Shown: positions 1 to 21,751, counted from the first letter of the stretch. The stretch is DNA of 64,000 bases from Macrostomum hystrix (GCA_950097015.1 CATNEN010000039.1:17900501-17964500), one strand, 5' to 3'. Translations and numbers: made by a program. The notes: a model not told the origin generated them from the sequence alone.

Positions 1-3000
1 CAATCCTTGTTTATGTATCATTAATGACTTGTGCCATTGTCAATAAAATTTATTAATGACTTGATCTGGCTTGCACTGAAGATAAATTAGCAATTAGATA
101 CACTTAGATGACGAAGTGCTAGAAAATATTTTTTGCTAATTTTGCTTTAGTAAAGCTGATATGAGCTATAATAACTGCACTAGTGCCCTAGTAGCATAAC
201 GAAGTCTTGATTGACCCATGTGCAAGTGTTAGACAGGACTGTTACATGTTCTAGTGTTAGGCAAAAAACGGCCACATGTTCTAGTACTAGGCAAGACTGT
301 ACCATAGTACAATTTTCTTATTATTTAAAACACATAATTTCACATTTTTTCGAAATAAAACGTCCGGTTTAGGTCCGGTCATTATAGGGCGTGGATTTGC
401 GCAAATTCAGAAAATTACTAAGACTATTAATATGAGCTAGTTGAGCATGTTTCTATTTAAATAATAAAAAGGAGATCTGAATTGTCATATTTAAGCCGTA
501 CTGGCACTAGCAGAGTACACCCAATTAGAAGATAATAAGTACACCAACCTTTTATTATGACTAGATCTTCATTTAGTTCGTATAAAAGGCAGGTTTTCAC
601 TAAACGATGAGTTAAAGCCAGTAAAGAAAAGAAGATATTCTTATTCATTCAGTCCCGTCTCTCCCGCTCTCTCTCTCTGACTGTCAGCTCTCCTATTTTC
701 TATTTTGCTAACTAATTATTATTATGAAGAGTATAGACACAGACAGGAGACAAGCTGCATCGAATAGCCAAGGCAAAGCCAATTTTCAAGTAAAATAACC
801 TAGCCAAAGCGGGCTTCAAGAAGCATGGAACCACCTCAATACCCTCACACACATACGCCTCTTTTAAATAAGCCAGTAAAGAAGCTAATATATGCGCATA
901 TAATAGTAAACACACACAATCTTATATCTAAAGCACGACCAGATGTGAAAATGCTAAAAAAATACGAGAGCCATATGCGTAGCATTGAGTCACGCGCATG
1001 TGTGGCAGCGAGCCAATTTAAATAAACTTTAAAGATAACGAACACACTCACTGTTATCAGTCCAAGTTTATGCACTCGTTTATCAATAGCTAGAAGAAAT
1101 ATTACATGCTTAAGCAACTGTGGGAAACAGAGGATACTGAAAATCCCAGTAGTCTCTTAGACTGCCAAGCCTATACTCAGATCAAGCTGACCTACCTCGG
1201 CTATAAACATTGTCCGATGTTTTCAGACCTGTCTGTGACTTTGTTCGGGGTGAAATTCGCAGATTTATTTTTCAATAAAAAGTTGACCAGGATTATGTAC
1301 TTACCACTGACATATCGCTTAATAGTTTCACTCCACGACATAAAATCGTGAATATCTTTCATAGCCAAGATGACAATAGACTCGTCGCAAGTTAACACAA
1401 TGCTATTATTGGCCGATTTGCCATTTCTAACGGCGCTGTTAGAACTCCCATAGACATTTGCAAATGGTTCTAGCGCCCCGCGCGCCTCAGCAGCATTGTA
1501 ATGCGCTTCAGATTTGAATATGTACAGCTTCAGGTGAGCTAAAGAGTAAACAAAAATTAGTTGATCACTTTTTAGCTAGATAATAGTCCGTTAATTAGAC
1601 AAAGTTAGAAATATGATATACTATCTACAAACACTTACTTGAGAAGTTTGATGGCTTGCTGATAACACAGTAGCGTTGTTTCCACTAAAATTAAGTTAGA
1701 AAAATATTGTTCATGATGCTCAAGGCAAAAAACATTGTGGCATTTAATAGTCATGGTAATTTTTTGCAAATAAAAAGTTGTTTTAAAGTAATTTGATATA
1801 TGTTTCTGAGCTACAAATACTTTAATAACCTGATAAGGCCTGGTTGCAAAAGGTGTAAATAATCAGATCCTAGTAATTTTTACAACTGGAATATCTTGAC
1901 TGACTTCTATAGTTGGTCATTTGAATAAGTGACCAGCCAAGTTAGAAGTTTAGACTAATAGTCTGTTTGTCAACTAGCAAAAATTTTAGGATTTTAGGAG
2001 TTTTAGGAGCCAACTCTTGTTTCAAGACCAGTTGTCTATAGAAAGTATAAAAATTAGGCTAGGAGATTATGAATTTGACTTAGCTCTGGATCAATTGAAG
2101 TTTGTGTTTGATGTTTTATGAAACTATTGATGTTTTTTGCCAATTGAAGGTCTGACAGGCCAACCCAAATAATTTTTCTTATTTAAGTTCCCACAAAAAT
2201 CCATTGTTACGGACTCTAGTAAGCAAAAAAATGAAAGAAAGATAAAAAACAATGCTATGTTATGATGAAAAAAAGAACATAAATTTTATGTTAAGAAAAT
2301 AAAGCCTACTATCAATTTAGAAAGAAGATAAAATTTACTTTACAACAAGTGTTTATACACTACAATTAGTGCAAAAACAAAAAGTGATAACTGTGCCAAA
2401 TTTTGTTTTTTAAGTATTCAGTGTGATCAAAATTTAGAAAAAACTACCTTATGTAAAACTTAAAAATTCTACGTAAGCATTGATACTGAAATAAACAAAT
2501 TAAAATTTAAGAAAGAGGATACAAAAAATCTATATTAACAATTCTTTTTTAGTAAAATATATGTTTTTACTTTGCAAATTTTTTGGTTGAAATTTTTTAT
2601 TTTCACAATCATTGTTTTTAGTGTTTTCCAAGTGTATCCCATTTAAATTTTACAAAAACATTTAAAAATCCTGAAATTCCTAACATTTTGTTTTAGGAAA
2701 CATGTTTCTCTAATGTACCCCTTTATTCATTTCAGATGGCTTTTGCAATTGACTGTATTGTGACATCTATTTGTTGAGCTATGGAATAGGTATGGCTTTG
2801 CCACTTCTTTAAAGCCAAAGGTGTTATACATTGTAAACAAATAAACATCTTGTCAGCATCTAGTAATCCTATTTAACATAAAATTGAAATTTAATACTTT
2901 ATTACTTAGTGTTAATAGAATATATATATATTTCATAGTGTAGATAATGAAAAAATGAACTATATGCTCTTGGAATTTTAAAAATCCATTAAGAAATAAA

Positions 3001-4520
3001 ATAATATTTATAATTGCAATTTTTTCAAGTCAAATCTATCCTGTCATCTGGATCACAGCCCCTAATGGGAAAGATACATTACAAAAACAACTAAAATGTT
3101 GATAAAAATTGTTAAAACTTTTTTATTACTTGACCAATTTTGATGAGTGAGGTGCCTTTAAACTCAGACAAGCAAGATCTGTAACACAAGAAAACCAAAG
3201 ATATGGAATTTTATATTTTTAATTTCTTACTGGAGCCCCTACCATTGTAATTAAACCAGTTTAATTTTTTGTGTATTACAAATAAAAGCATCATAACAGT
3301 CAATTTCATACTTTATATTTATTATATAGCAATATTTCAGAATGAGTATAATCGTTAAATAGAAGTATAAAATATATTAAACACACTGGTAACCTATTTG
3401 ACAAAATGAATTGCACAGCACCAGACAACCAGAAAAAGCTTTACAATGCATCGGACAAAAATGTACTAAATTAGCATTCATGCTTTATAACAGCTTTACT
3501 AATGTTGCTTAAATAATTCATCCATTATAAAGCTAAAGACGACCTATAATATTTAGTACTTTCGTGGGCAGAGACAGACAGTCATAGCTTTTTGCTCTTT
3601 TAAAATTTCTTACCTTTCTATTCGAAAAAAGCTCGACACTACCTCGAACAACCGTACCCTTAAAGAGCATTAAACTTACTGACGAATTCATTGCGTTTTA
3701 AATGAACATTTTAAATTGCTTTTACGGGCTGATAAATTTACATCTGCTTTTGCCCGAATGATCAATAGAATAAAATTTAAAACTGACTTATAAACAAGAA
3801 TATTTCTTTTATAAATAATGCATAATATTACTTATTATTTTTAAATTAAATAACCAAGAAGTAAAAAAATATTCGAGACAAATTAAGCTGCACACCAGGA
3901 ACAAAACTTTGTTAACCTATCTGCTTGATTTAAGCGAAGTTTTTAAATACTTTTAATTTTCGAATTCGATAAAATCGAATTGTTGTCCGAACGGATATTC
4001 CAGAATAATTTGTGCAAGCAACTAGATTGATTTTAATTATTAACAACGTGATTGATATCTGCTGACGCATTGAGAAGTCTACTATTTCAACGAATTATTT
4101 GTCATTTCATTTAAAACTGTTTAAAAAACAGTGCACTGTTTTTTGCTCAGGTCATTTAAAGTATTGAAATAGCTTACAATCCTTTATCTGCCTATTCATC
4201 TGCCTAAGAATCTGTGCTAATCCTACATCTTATCTTAAAAATACTATAGCTGAACTATACTTAGAATACTTTTAATTTTTTCTCAGCTCTTTTGACTTCA
4301 ATACCAAAATAGGCCTAGGCCTAACATTTGATAAACCTGGTTAAAGTTAAATCTAGTCTAGCAGTTAGCCAGTAACTAATCTATAATCTATGCTTAGCCA
4401 TAGCTAATTAGTCTAAGCCTAGACCTATCTACATTTTCTCTTTGACTTCTCTTTGACATTTCATAAGCCCAAAGACAGTGATAATCTTTTAAATATATTA
4501 TTGAATTTGCTAAATTTGAA
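1..4520. other. AT-rich region without recognised genes
   Basis: No open frame here has a recognisable domain and the longest frames are under 100 codons. The DNA is strongly AT-rich with scattered poly-A and poly-T runs. A short pyrimidine microsatellite of CT repeats lies at about 658-680. I see no tandem array, terminal inverted repeats or RNA gene. It could be intergenic DNA or hold untranslated exons of the helicase gene to the right. Confidence 0.6.
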
Positions 4521-4529
4521 GCCTTGGTG

Positions 4530-4534
4530 ATGAG
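4530..4534 (+). other. Candidate first coding exon of the helicase gene
   Basis: ATGAG followed directly by GTATGT, a good splice donor. The first recognised helicase exon (7408) needs two bases upstream to complete its first codon. Joining ATG-AG to it gives Met-Arg-Ser-Ser-Asn-Arg-Gly-Gly, which reads straight into the RG-rich N terminus. The phase fits and the 2.9-kb intron is AT-rich. Five-base matches of this kind are common by chance, so this is only a candidate. Confidence 0.3.
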
Positions 4535-7407
4535 GTATGTACTTAACGTTTTTATTTTTTATTTTTTATTGCCCTAAATAGACTTCATTAGCTACTCATT
4601 TAGGTAGTTTATATTGGCATATGACCAAGACTACAACAGTTCTGACTGGCTCTAAGGATAAGAGAGGGTAGCCTCATTTAATTTATTTGTTTTTGGTCCA
4701 AATTGTGGGGCTCATGAGCATTGACTCTTGTATTAAGTACATTCCAAAAGAGAGAAAAATATTATCATATAAGCTAGGTGTATAATTTACATATAATATT
4801 TTTGTTTGTCTCCTTTCCTCTATCTCTCTATGTTTTCTGTCTGTCCTTGTATAGTTAGAAAATTCTGGCATATATGATGTGCATTGGTGTATAGGGTAAT
4901 GTATCATCAACCAAACAAGAATATGGATTTTTTAACTTCGAACCTAAGCTACAGATTTTCTATTTAAGATATGATTATAAATCAAAAGCCAAGTTATAGA
5001 AAACATTTATAACTTTCTAAAAAGTATGCGCTCTTGCTATTTTGTCAAATAGGAAAAATGTTATTCATGTTTTTCATCTAAAACTGAACAATGATTTTCA
5101 TATATCTTCAAACTGAACGGAGAATTTGATGTTTGGTTTTACAATTTGAGTGAATGGTTTGATCTTATTTTAAGGAGTGAACTATCATGAATTATGTCAT
5201 TTAATAGCATTTTTCATGCTCTATAAATAACTACATTTATGGTCATTTAATTGGAAAGCAACCGCATACAATCTTAGTCTAAAGTCCATGCTGATAAAAT
5301 GATGTTAAAAAGTATGCTTTTGAGATAAAAATTTCTACTGAAATGTCCATATCTTTCTTTCCTTTTAATGCTTCATTGCATGTCATGCCTCAGTTTATAG
5401 ATAATTTCTTTTACTTTTAAATTAGTTGTTCTGTGAAACATAATAGCTTGTTTCTGTCTTACATGAGACCAAGGAAGGAGTTAAAATTCTTGTTCAGTTT
5501 TGAAGATACACTGTTCGGTTGATGGGTTGGCATGCATGGCATGTGTTTGTGCATTTAAGAGAGATAAATAGGCTGCTTGTTTATTTGTATGATTAATATC
5601 TGATTCTTATGAATTATAGAATAAAATAGGACTAGAAATGCAGAACCTGTAAGAACTGTGGTAATCTACTTTACTATGTACTATTACTTATCTATTTAAT
5701 GTATTATATTAAATAGTTGGAACTATGTTTTGTCAGCTATGTAAACACTATTTTATATAAATTGGACCCTATATACTATAAATTAACTATTATATATTCT
5801 ATTGCTCTGAGTAAAATGTATCACACAAGCATTTTGCCTTTTTATTAACTTGTATGTTAATGCTTCTTTAATTACAATTATCAGTTCTGTCCTGAAGTAC
5901 ATGTTTCTGCATACCACAATAGCATGTAATTAAATATTCCACTTTGCATGCAAATCTCGGCATCTACCCAACATAATATAGAATATCACCCTCACTGTCT
6001 CTTGTTCTTTTTCCTTCCTTACCATCCCTAACCATGCATTTTTCTTTTGCTGTTTGTTTTGTATCCTCATGATAATCTTCTCTCTGCCTCCTCCCATTTT
6101 GTCCCCACCCCTCCTTTTCTCTTCCTCCCTGTCTATTTTGTATCCTCTTTTTATCTCCCTCTCTCTTTGTCTTTATCTCTCTTAATCCCTTTGTCTCCTC
6201 TCTTTTCTTATACTCTGCCTAGTCACCTGACACCTGCTAAAGGTGTAAGCGTTACAGGTGATTAGATAAGTAATTAAAGTAGAATTTACAATTTACTACA
6301 CAAAAGAGCTTAAGGAGGTTCAAGCCTTCTCATCTGGCTGCTGAAGGTGGCAGATAGGATTCTTCTGACTGGCCATCACATTGTGCAGGACAAAACAATA
6401 GGTCCATGGGGAGTCATGATTCTATGTTGTGTGTATTCTAATTGCAGTTTATTACAAGAGCTTGCTATATTAAAAAAATAATTTTCACTTATGGATTGCA
6501 ACATCATAATTATGTAATTATTTTAAACTGACTTTAAAAACCTAGTATAGCTTACATTAAAATATCATTTTGTGATTTATGTGTGCTTTTATTTTTGTGA
6601 AGCCTATCATCCATTACTTGTTCTCCTTATGTAGCCAATCTTCTAGCCATAATCTTCAAGTATAGCCAACTAGAAAAAAAGTAAAAGACAGCCAACCCTT
6701 ACACTTTAAGTCAATCAGAGCTGTAGTGGTCTTGGCAAACACAAAATAATCATGTAAATATGTATGTTAACTGATACTAGTTCTGGTATTAGAGTACGGG
6801 AATTTTCAGAAGTGTATGCTGACCATCTGCAATATGGGCTCATAGTTATACAATATTGGTATAGTTTAACTATTTATCAAATATATCTGAACTTATATAT
6901 GATATGTAGCTATTATCAAATAGCTCCTGTTGTGTAAATATAACGCAGTGGGGGGAATCCCCCTTGGTATAAAACAGGAAGCAAAATAGCATTGTAGTCT
7001 TGGTAGTTAATGGCACATATTGTTCCAGTAAAGTCAGGAATTGAATCCCTGACCATTAAGTCAGTCTGACACTAGACAACTACAAACCATATCTAACTCG
7101 TATTTCTATATTAGTATATCATGGCCAGTTTAAGTCTAAAATGTATTATAAAAACTAAATTATTAAATTATAGTATAAAAACTATTATAAACTGAATAGT
7201 CAGTTTCACTTTAAAATACTTTTAAGGGCCCATAATGCTACCTATATAAACGATAGTAAACTTTAAAACCATGCGGCTGTGAATATTACAATGGGTATTT
7301 ATATTTTTTATTAATATAGGTAAGTTAAATTACAAAATTAGAATAAAGTCCTGAATGTCTGCAAAAAACACTCATGATTAATTGCATTTCAACATTTTTT
7401 TAATCAG
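4535..7407. other. Non-coding stretch upstream of the helicase
   Basis: AT-rich DNA with no recognised exon. A pyrimidine-rich tract lies at about 6000-6200. A short perfect hairpin (GGGGGAATCCCCC) lies near 6950. A degenerate antisense tRNA-derived SINE head lies at about 7028-7085. If the candidate exon at 4530 is right, this is the first intron of the helicase gene. Confidence 0.5.
7028..7085 (-). repeat. Degenerate SINE-A head, reverse orientation
   Basis: Read on the minus strand, the segment starts like the SINE-A copies elsewhere (GGTTTGTAGTTGTCTAGTG) and carries a B-box-like GGGATTCAATTCCTGA. It has a tRNA-derived head only, with no tail recognised. Confidence 0.5.
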
Positions 7408-11742
<4,335 letters not shown>

Positions 11743-11842
11743 ACGGAAGCAGCAGTAGAATAACTAAGTAGCTTGTTGCTCTAGACAGTTTTAATAGCTT
11801 GGCTTCATTCACGTTGGTTTTGTCAAAACAGTTTTTGTGTCC

Positions 11843-11848
11843 AATAAA
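11843..11848 (+). terminator. Polyadenylation signal of the helicase gene
   Basis: AATAAA lies about 100 bases after the stop codon at 11742, followed by a GT-rich stretch (GTGAGTAGTATGGCTTGTGT). It has the right position and context for 3' end formation. Confidence 0.7.
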
Positions 11849-11859
11849 ACTTACTGTGA

Positions 11860-12165
11860 GTAGTATGGCTTGTGTGTTACTTTTGTTTTCTATCGCAAGT
11901 CTTTGTTTTTGTGTACTTTAATCTCGCTTTCTCGCTGCAAACTCTCGCAGCTATAAAACATTTCCGAGTGATGAAAAATCATTACTGAGTTTTGTTTTCT
12001 ATTAGATGTACATTCTTTTTTTAGTTATAGTAAATAAAAACGCGTCTAAGTTTATGTATTGTTATTCATGTTGTTAAATTAAAGCTTTTTATCAATATTA
12101 GGAGTTGGTTTCATTGCTAATTTCTTCTAAAGAACACTTGTAAAATTATATGAGCCCTAATTGTT
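11860..12165. other. Intergenic AT-rich spacer
   Basis: Nothing recognised between the helicase 3' end and the 30-bp array. Confidence 0.6.
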
Positions 12166-12169
12166 TAGA

Positions 12170-13915
12170 TAGGTAGCAAATTAACCCTTATTATTGAGAT
12201 AGGTGACTTATTTAGCCCCAATTATTGAGATAGGTAGCTATTTAGCCCCAATTATTGAGATAGGTGACTAATTAGCCCCAATTGTTGAGATAGGTAGCTA
12301 AATACCCCAATTGTTGAAATATGTACAGCTAATTAGCCCTTATTATTGAGATAGGTAGCTAATTAGCCCAATTGTTGAGCTAGGTAGCTAATTAGCCTCA
12401 ATTGTTGAAATAGGTAGCTAATTAGCCCTAATTGTTGAGATAGGTAGCTAATTAGCCCTAATTGTTGAGATAGGTAGCTAATTAGCCTCAATTGTTGAAA
12501 TAGGTAGCTAATTAGCCCTAATTGTTGAGATAGGTAGCTAATTAGCCCCAATTGTTGAGATAGGTAGCTAATTAGCCCTAATTGTTGAGATAGGTGACTT
12601 ATTTAGCCCCAATTATTGAGATAGGTAGCTATTTAGCCCCAATTATTGGGCTAGGTAGCTAATTAGCCCCAATTATTGAGCTAGGTAGCTAATTAGCCCC
12701 AATTATTGAGCTAGGTAGCTAATTAGCCCCAATTATTGAGATAGGTAGCTATTTAGCCCCAATTATTGGGCTAGGTAGCTAATTAGCCCCAATTATTGAG
12801 CTAGGTAGCTAATTAGCCCCAATTATTGAGATAGGTGACTAATTAGCCCCAATTGTTGAGATAGGTAGCTAATTAGCCCTAATTGTTGAGCTAGGTAGCT
12901 AATTAGCCCAATTGTTGAGCTAGGTAGCTAATTAGCTCTAATTGTTGAGATAAATAGCTAATTAGCCTCAATTGTTGAAATAGGTAGCTAATTAGCCCTA
13001 ATTGTTGAGATAGGTAGCTAATTAGCCCCAATTATTGAGATAGGTAGCTATTTAGCCCCAATTATTGGGCTAGGTAGCTAATTAGCCCCAATTATTGAGA
13101 TAGGTGACTAATTAGCCCCAATTGTTGAGATAGGTAGCTAAATACCCCAATTGTTGAAATATGAACAGCTAATTAGCCCTTATTATTGAGATAGGTAGCT
13201 AATTAGCCCAATTGTTGAGCTAGGTAGCTAATTAGCCCTAATTGTTGAGATAAATAGCTAATTAGCCCTTATTATTGAGATAGGTAGCTAATTAGCCCAA
13301 TTGTTGAGCTAGGTAGCTAATTAGCCTCAATTGTTGAAATAGGTAGCTAATTAGCCCTAATTGTTGAGATAGGTAGCTAATTAGCCCTAATTGTTGAGAT
13401 AGGTAGCTAATTAGCCTCAATTGTTGAAATAGGTAGCTAATTAGCCCTAATTGTTGAGATAGGTAGCTAATTAGCCTCAATTGTTGAAATAGGTAGCTAA
13501 TTAGCCCTAATTGTTGAGCTAGGTAGCTAATTAGCCCTAATTGTTGAGATAGGTAGCTAATTAGCCCTAATTGTTGAGATAGGTAGCTAATTAGCCTCAA
13601 TTGTTGAAATAGGTAGCTAATTAGCCCTAATTGTTGAGATAGGTAGCTAATTAGCCTCAATTGTTGAAATAGGTAGCTAATTAGCCCTAATTGTTGAGAT
13701 AGGTAGCTAATTAGCCTCAATTGTTGAAATAGGTAGCTAATTAGCCCTAATTGTTGAGATAGGTAGCTAATTAGCCTCAATTGTTGAAATAGGTAGCTAA
13801 TTAGCCCTAATTGTTGAGATAGGTAGCTAATTGCCCCACTTGTTAAAATAGGTAGCTAATTAGCCCTAATTATTGAAATAGGTAGCTAATTAGCTCCAAT
13901 TATTGAGATATGTGG
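12170..13915 (+). repeat. 30-bp minisatellite with a 60-bp dimer pattern
   Basis: About 58 tandem units of 30 bp, recognised by the core AATTGTTGAGATAGGTAGCT. On the minus strand the array is open as a ten-residue cycle (LISYLSQQLG), which produces false ORFs. The variant composition changes along the array. Between about 13300 and 13840 two unit types (CCTCAATTGTTGAAAT and CCCTAATTGTTGAGAT) alternate strictly, a 60-bp higher-order repeat. It lies between the helicase and the Scm homologue. Confidence 0.95.
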
Positions 13916-14044
13916 ATAATTAAACATAAACATTATTTTCCAAAAAAATTAGACTCACTCACTAATTGCAGCTCAATTGAAAAGACCCAGTCAAATAAAT
14001 CTCCAAACAAAATATTCACGCAAGCAATCAGCTGGGGCAGATAG

Positions 14045-17995
<3,951 letters not shown>

Positions 17996-18004
17996 CTGAG
18001 TAAC

Positions 18005-19093
18005 TGGATAATCTGGATATAGAATCTATAGTGCTGACAAGGGGCATCTGGATATAGAATCTATAGTGCTGACAAGGGATATCTGGATATAGAATCTATA
18101 GTGCTGACAAGGGGCATCTGGATATAGAATCTATAGTGCTGACAAGGGATATCTGGATATAGAATCTATAGTGCTGACAAGGGACATCTGGATATAGAAT
18201 CTATAGTGCTGACAAGGGGCATCTGGATATAGAATCTATAGTGCTGACAAGGGGCATCTGGATATAGAATCTATAGTGCTGACAAGGGGCATCTGGATAT
18301 AGAATCTATAGTGCTGACAAGGGGCATCTGGATATAGAATCTATAGTGCTGACAAGGGATATCTGGATATAGAATCTATAGTGCTGACAAGGGACATCTG
18401 GATATAGAATCTATAGTGCTGACAAGGGGCATCTGGATATAGAATCTATAGTGCTGACAAGGGACATCTGGATATAGAATCTATAGTGCTGACAAGGGGC
18501 ATCTGGATATAGAATCTATAGTGCTGACAAGGGACATCTGGATATAGAATCTATAGTGCTGACAAGGGACATCTGGATATAGAATCTATAGTGCTGACAA
18601 GGGGCATCTGGATATAGAATCTATAGTGCTGACAAGGGACATCTGGATATAGAATCTATAGTGCTGACAGGGGCATCTGGATATAGAATCTATAGTGCTG
18701 ACAAGGGGCATCTGGATATAGAATCTATAGTGCTGACAAGGGATATCTGGATATAGAATCTATAGTGCTGACAAGGGGCATCTGGATATAGAATCTATAG
18801 TGATGACAAGGGGCATCTGGATATAGAATCTATAGTGCTGACAAGGGATATCTGGATATAGAATCTATAGTGCTGACAAGGGGCATCTGGATATAGAATC
18901 TATAGTGATGACAAGGGGCATCTGGATATAGAATCTATAGTGCTGACAAGGGACATCTGGATATAGAATCTATAGTGCTGACAAGGGGCATCTGGATATA
19001 GAATCTATAGTGCTGACAAGGGACATCTGGATATAGAATCTATAGTGCTGACAAGGGGCATCTGGATATAGAATCTATAGTGCTGACAAGGGA
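18005..19093 (+). repeat. 35-bp minisatellite downstream of Scm
   Basis: About 31 nearly identical 35-bp units with the core GGATATAGAATCTATAGTGC. The core contains a short palindrome (ATAGAATCTAT). Units differ mainly at two bases after CAAGGG (GC, AT, AC). The array starts ten bases after the Scm stop codon, so it may lie in the 3' untranslated region. Confidence 0.96.
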
Positions 19094-19790
19094 CTTAGAG
19101 ATTGGTGACTGGCCAGTTTAGTGTTCATCACTTTTTTCGAACAAATTCTGCAAATTAATTTTTATTGCCTGTGTAATACTTTTTTCTATTTTACAAGTCG
19201 CAACTTGGAATCTCATTCTTGCTATATTTACCTCCCATTAATAGTCCTACAGTTAAGAGTTAATACATTTTACCGGTGCTTTAATAATATATCCTAGAGT
19301 ACGAGTCAATTGAAACCTGTCAATCAGCTGTTTCAGCAGATTATGTACTTTCAGCTTGTTTTGCTACGAATTTCTTTTTGTTTGCTCGGCAGTGCAAAGT
19401 CTGTGTTCTAACTTTTCCTTACAGATTATTATACTTATCATATATGTCTCAGCTCTCAGCCATAATGTACATAATATGAGCCATTTTCGTGTACTTTTAA
19501 GTTAAACTTCAAATAGCAATTGCTGTATCTCACCTCGATTGATCAACTATTATTTTCCTAACGCACTGTTTTACTAGCAATATTCATTATCACAATGCTT
19601 CAATTCTAGTAATTGTCATTGCTTTGAAATAGTTGTTTAATTTAAATCATGCTACAAATATATATTATTATAATGACTGGCTAAAAACTCAATGTGCAGT
19701 GGGGCGTTAACATTTTTCTGCAATACTTTCTGCTCTATTTTCTCTTTTACAAGTCGATTCTCAGTAAAATTTTTATCAACTGTGAAAATT
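19094..19790. other. Intergenic AT-rich spacer
   Basis: Nothing recognised here. It may hold the Scm polyadenylation site. Confidence 0.5.
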
Positions 19791-19791
19791 A

Positions 19792-20030
19792 TCATGGTCA
19801 AGCTGAGGGGATCATGGTCAAGCTGAGGGGATCATGGTCAAGCTGAGGTGATCATGGTCAAGCTGAGGGAATCATGGTCAAGCTGAGGGATCATGTTCAA
19901 ACTCAGTGATCATGTTCATCAAACTGAGGGATCATGTTCATCAAACTGAGGGGATCATGTTCATCAAACTGAGAGGATCATGTTCATCAAACTGAGGGAT
20001 CATGTTCATCAAAATGAGGGGATCATGTTT
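19792..20030 (+). repeat. 20- to 23-bp minisatellite
   Basis: Two linked unit types. Five 20-bp units are of the kind GATCATGGTCAAGCTGAGGG. About six longer units of 22-24 bp follow, containing GATCATGTTCATCAAACTGA. The second type looks like the first with a short insertion. It lies 3' of glycosyltransferase copy A. Confidence 0.9.
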
Positions 20031-20101
20031 AAAGTTTTACATGAGGTTTACTACTCAAAAGTTTACTATGAGTACTATGCTTTTGGCCGTTTACTAACGG
20101 C

Positions 20102-21659
20102 TTAAACTAGTCGGTTAATCTCATTCTTAAGCTCTTGGCCGTGCACCAGTCTTAAATTTAGTCTCCGCACGTCCACCTTGGAGTTGGTGTCGTTCTTTCT
20201 CTGGTTCAGGTGCAGGAACTGGTGGTAGGTGAACGTCTGTTTCGGATCCAGCGGATAGTTGTTGAAGTCCTGTCGTTGGAATCGGCGACACTCGTCTTCG
20301 AACTCGACGCTGTCGAACAGCCGCTCTGCGCCGGTCCTTCTGCACAGGTCGCGAAATAGATTCCTTGCGTACTTCGAGCTGTTGTCATAGACTGGCAGGA
20401 ACTGAACAGGTGGTGGCAGGTGAGGACACCATGGGCCTGGACAGCCCTGGCCTTCGTGAGCCTGAACAAGATTGGCGCAGTTTAGTGGCACATTGTCGCG
20501 CAGTGCAATATCGACTAACATCGCACGTGGACATAAGAACATTCGTTATGTACATCGGTTAATCAGCTATAAAGTCACGCTCACTCTTGCCATGAGTACA
20601 AATAATGAGTGTTTAGTTTAGCCTCATACTTACCTGCTGGAACATGAGCACAGCATCCGTGAGTGGCACTGGGCCTGTCACCAGAGCTGCATACAGAGTG
20701 CTGTTTCTCGGCTTCAGCTCAAGCTGGAGCAGCTGCAGCTGGTGCAGGTAGAACAGCCAGAAGGGGTGCTCAGCAATGCTGTACATGATGGCATTGCTCA
20801 CCAACCGTGGCATGCGGAAGCCGTTCAGTGCGTGCAGGTATGGCTCGAGCGGCAAGATCAGAGCGTGACGGGAGGTGTACCTGTCCGCCCTGCTCAGGCA
20901 GCCGGTGTCGAGGTCGGCGTACCAGCCTCCCATGGCGTGCAGCACGAAGGCCCGCGCTGTGTCCGAGCGCTCCATGTAGTTGGAGAGCTGCTTGTAGTAC
21001 ATGTCCTGCCAGGTACGGTAGCGCCGACTGATCAGCAGGTCGATCTCCGCGTCAGTCCAGAAGTACATTCGGTAGTCTGGGTACACAGCTCTGAGGGTTT
21101 TCACGAGTTCAAGAGAGTATTTTCTCATCTCTCGAGCACCATTCGACTTGGTCGGGAGTTCATGAGTTCTAATCTCAACTAGAGGGAAACAGCTTGTACA
21201 GGCATTGATCAAGACGCTCAGCTATACCATCTGTGCCATCATCAGCTAGGCTAGAAATTGGGATGATTGAGGCGACCTCCAAGTCCAAGGACTGTACACC
21301 TGAGAAACAGAGACTCACCTCCACGACGTCAGCAGCGGCGCGAAGCTGGCATCTACCGAGTAGCCCTTGTACATGAAGTGAATCTTCTTCGCCACCGGTG
21401 GCGACTTAATTGTGAGTGGGAGTTCTTTGAGAGGAAAGGTGACAGCAATGTCTCGCATCTCTGACTGAGTGAGATTCGGCTCGGGTCTCAGCGGCACCAA
21501 TGAGCTTTTGGTCCGGCCATCGCCGATCGAAATTAGCAGTACACTGCAGACCACTGCCGTTGCCAGCAGTCCAACTGTCCAGCTGGCTCGCCACCAGCAG
21601 ATGATTTGCTGGTGACCTAAACTCTTCCAAGCGCAACTATTTTTTAGTCTGAGTCGCAT
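20102..21659 (-). CDS. GT32-type glycosyltransferase with DXD motif, copy A
   Basis: Predicted Golgi type II membrane glycosyltransferase of the DXD sugar-binding (GT32, alpha-1,4-galactosyl/GlcNAc-transferase-like) group. Acceptor and donor are unknown. Minus-strand exons 21659-21319, 21090-20634 and 20461-20102 give 385 codons. A membrane anchor lies at about residues 18-45. The catalytic core IHFMYKG ... SW ... YFWTDAEID ... GGWYADLDTG has its DXD at about 173-175, and TGPVPLTD follows. An ATG at 21716 lies only about 30 bp from a TATA box, whereas 21659 matches the start of copy B, so I prefer 21659. From mid exon 1 to the stop codon it is almost identical to copy B on the other strand. 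Confidence 0.85.
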
Positions 21660-21743
21660 TTTAGGTGAAGAAATGCTATAGGTGTCGATTTGAGCAGCAC
21701 ACCTGTCAGAGCTCATTGGGTTAATTGAATTCGATAGAACTGC

Positions 21744-21751
21744 TTTATAAA
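21744..21751 (-). promoter_or_regulatory. TATA box of glycosyltransferase copy A
   Basis: TTTATAAA on the minus strand, about 85 bp upstream of the preferred start codon at 21659. It predicts transcription starting near 21715, which argues against using the ATG at 21716. Confidence 0.5.

Noticed and set aside
6940-6970. GGGGGAATCCCCC hairpin as a regulatory element or NF-kappaB-like site
   Set aside because: It is a single short palindrome in AT-rich DNA with no gene start nearby, so it could easily occur by chance.
12170-13915. CRISPR-like regular repeats
   Set aside because: Units are directly adjacent with no unique spacers, and the context is a eukaryotic genome. The same holds for all other arrays here.
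20742-21182. 146-codon plus-strand ORF opposite the glycosyltransferase exon
   Set aside because: It is an antisense shadow of a GC-rich exon. It repeats wherever the exon is copied and has no family features.
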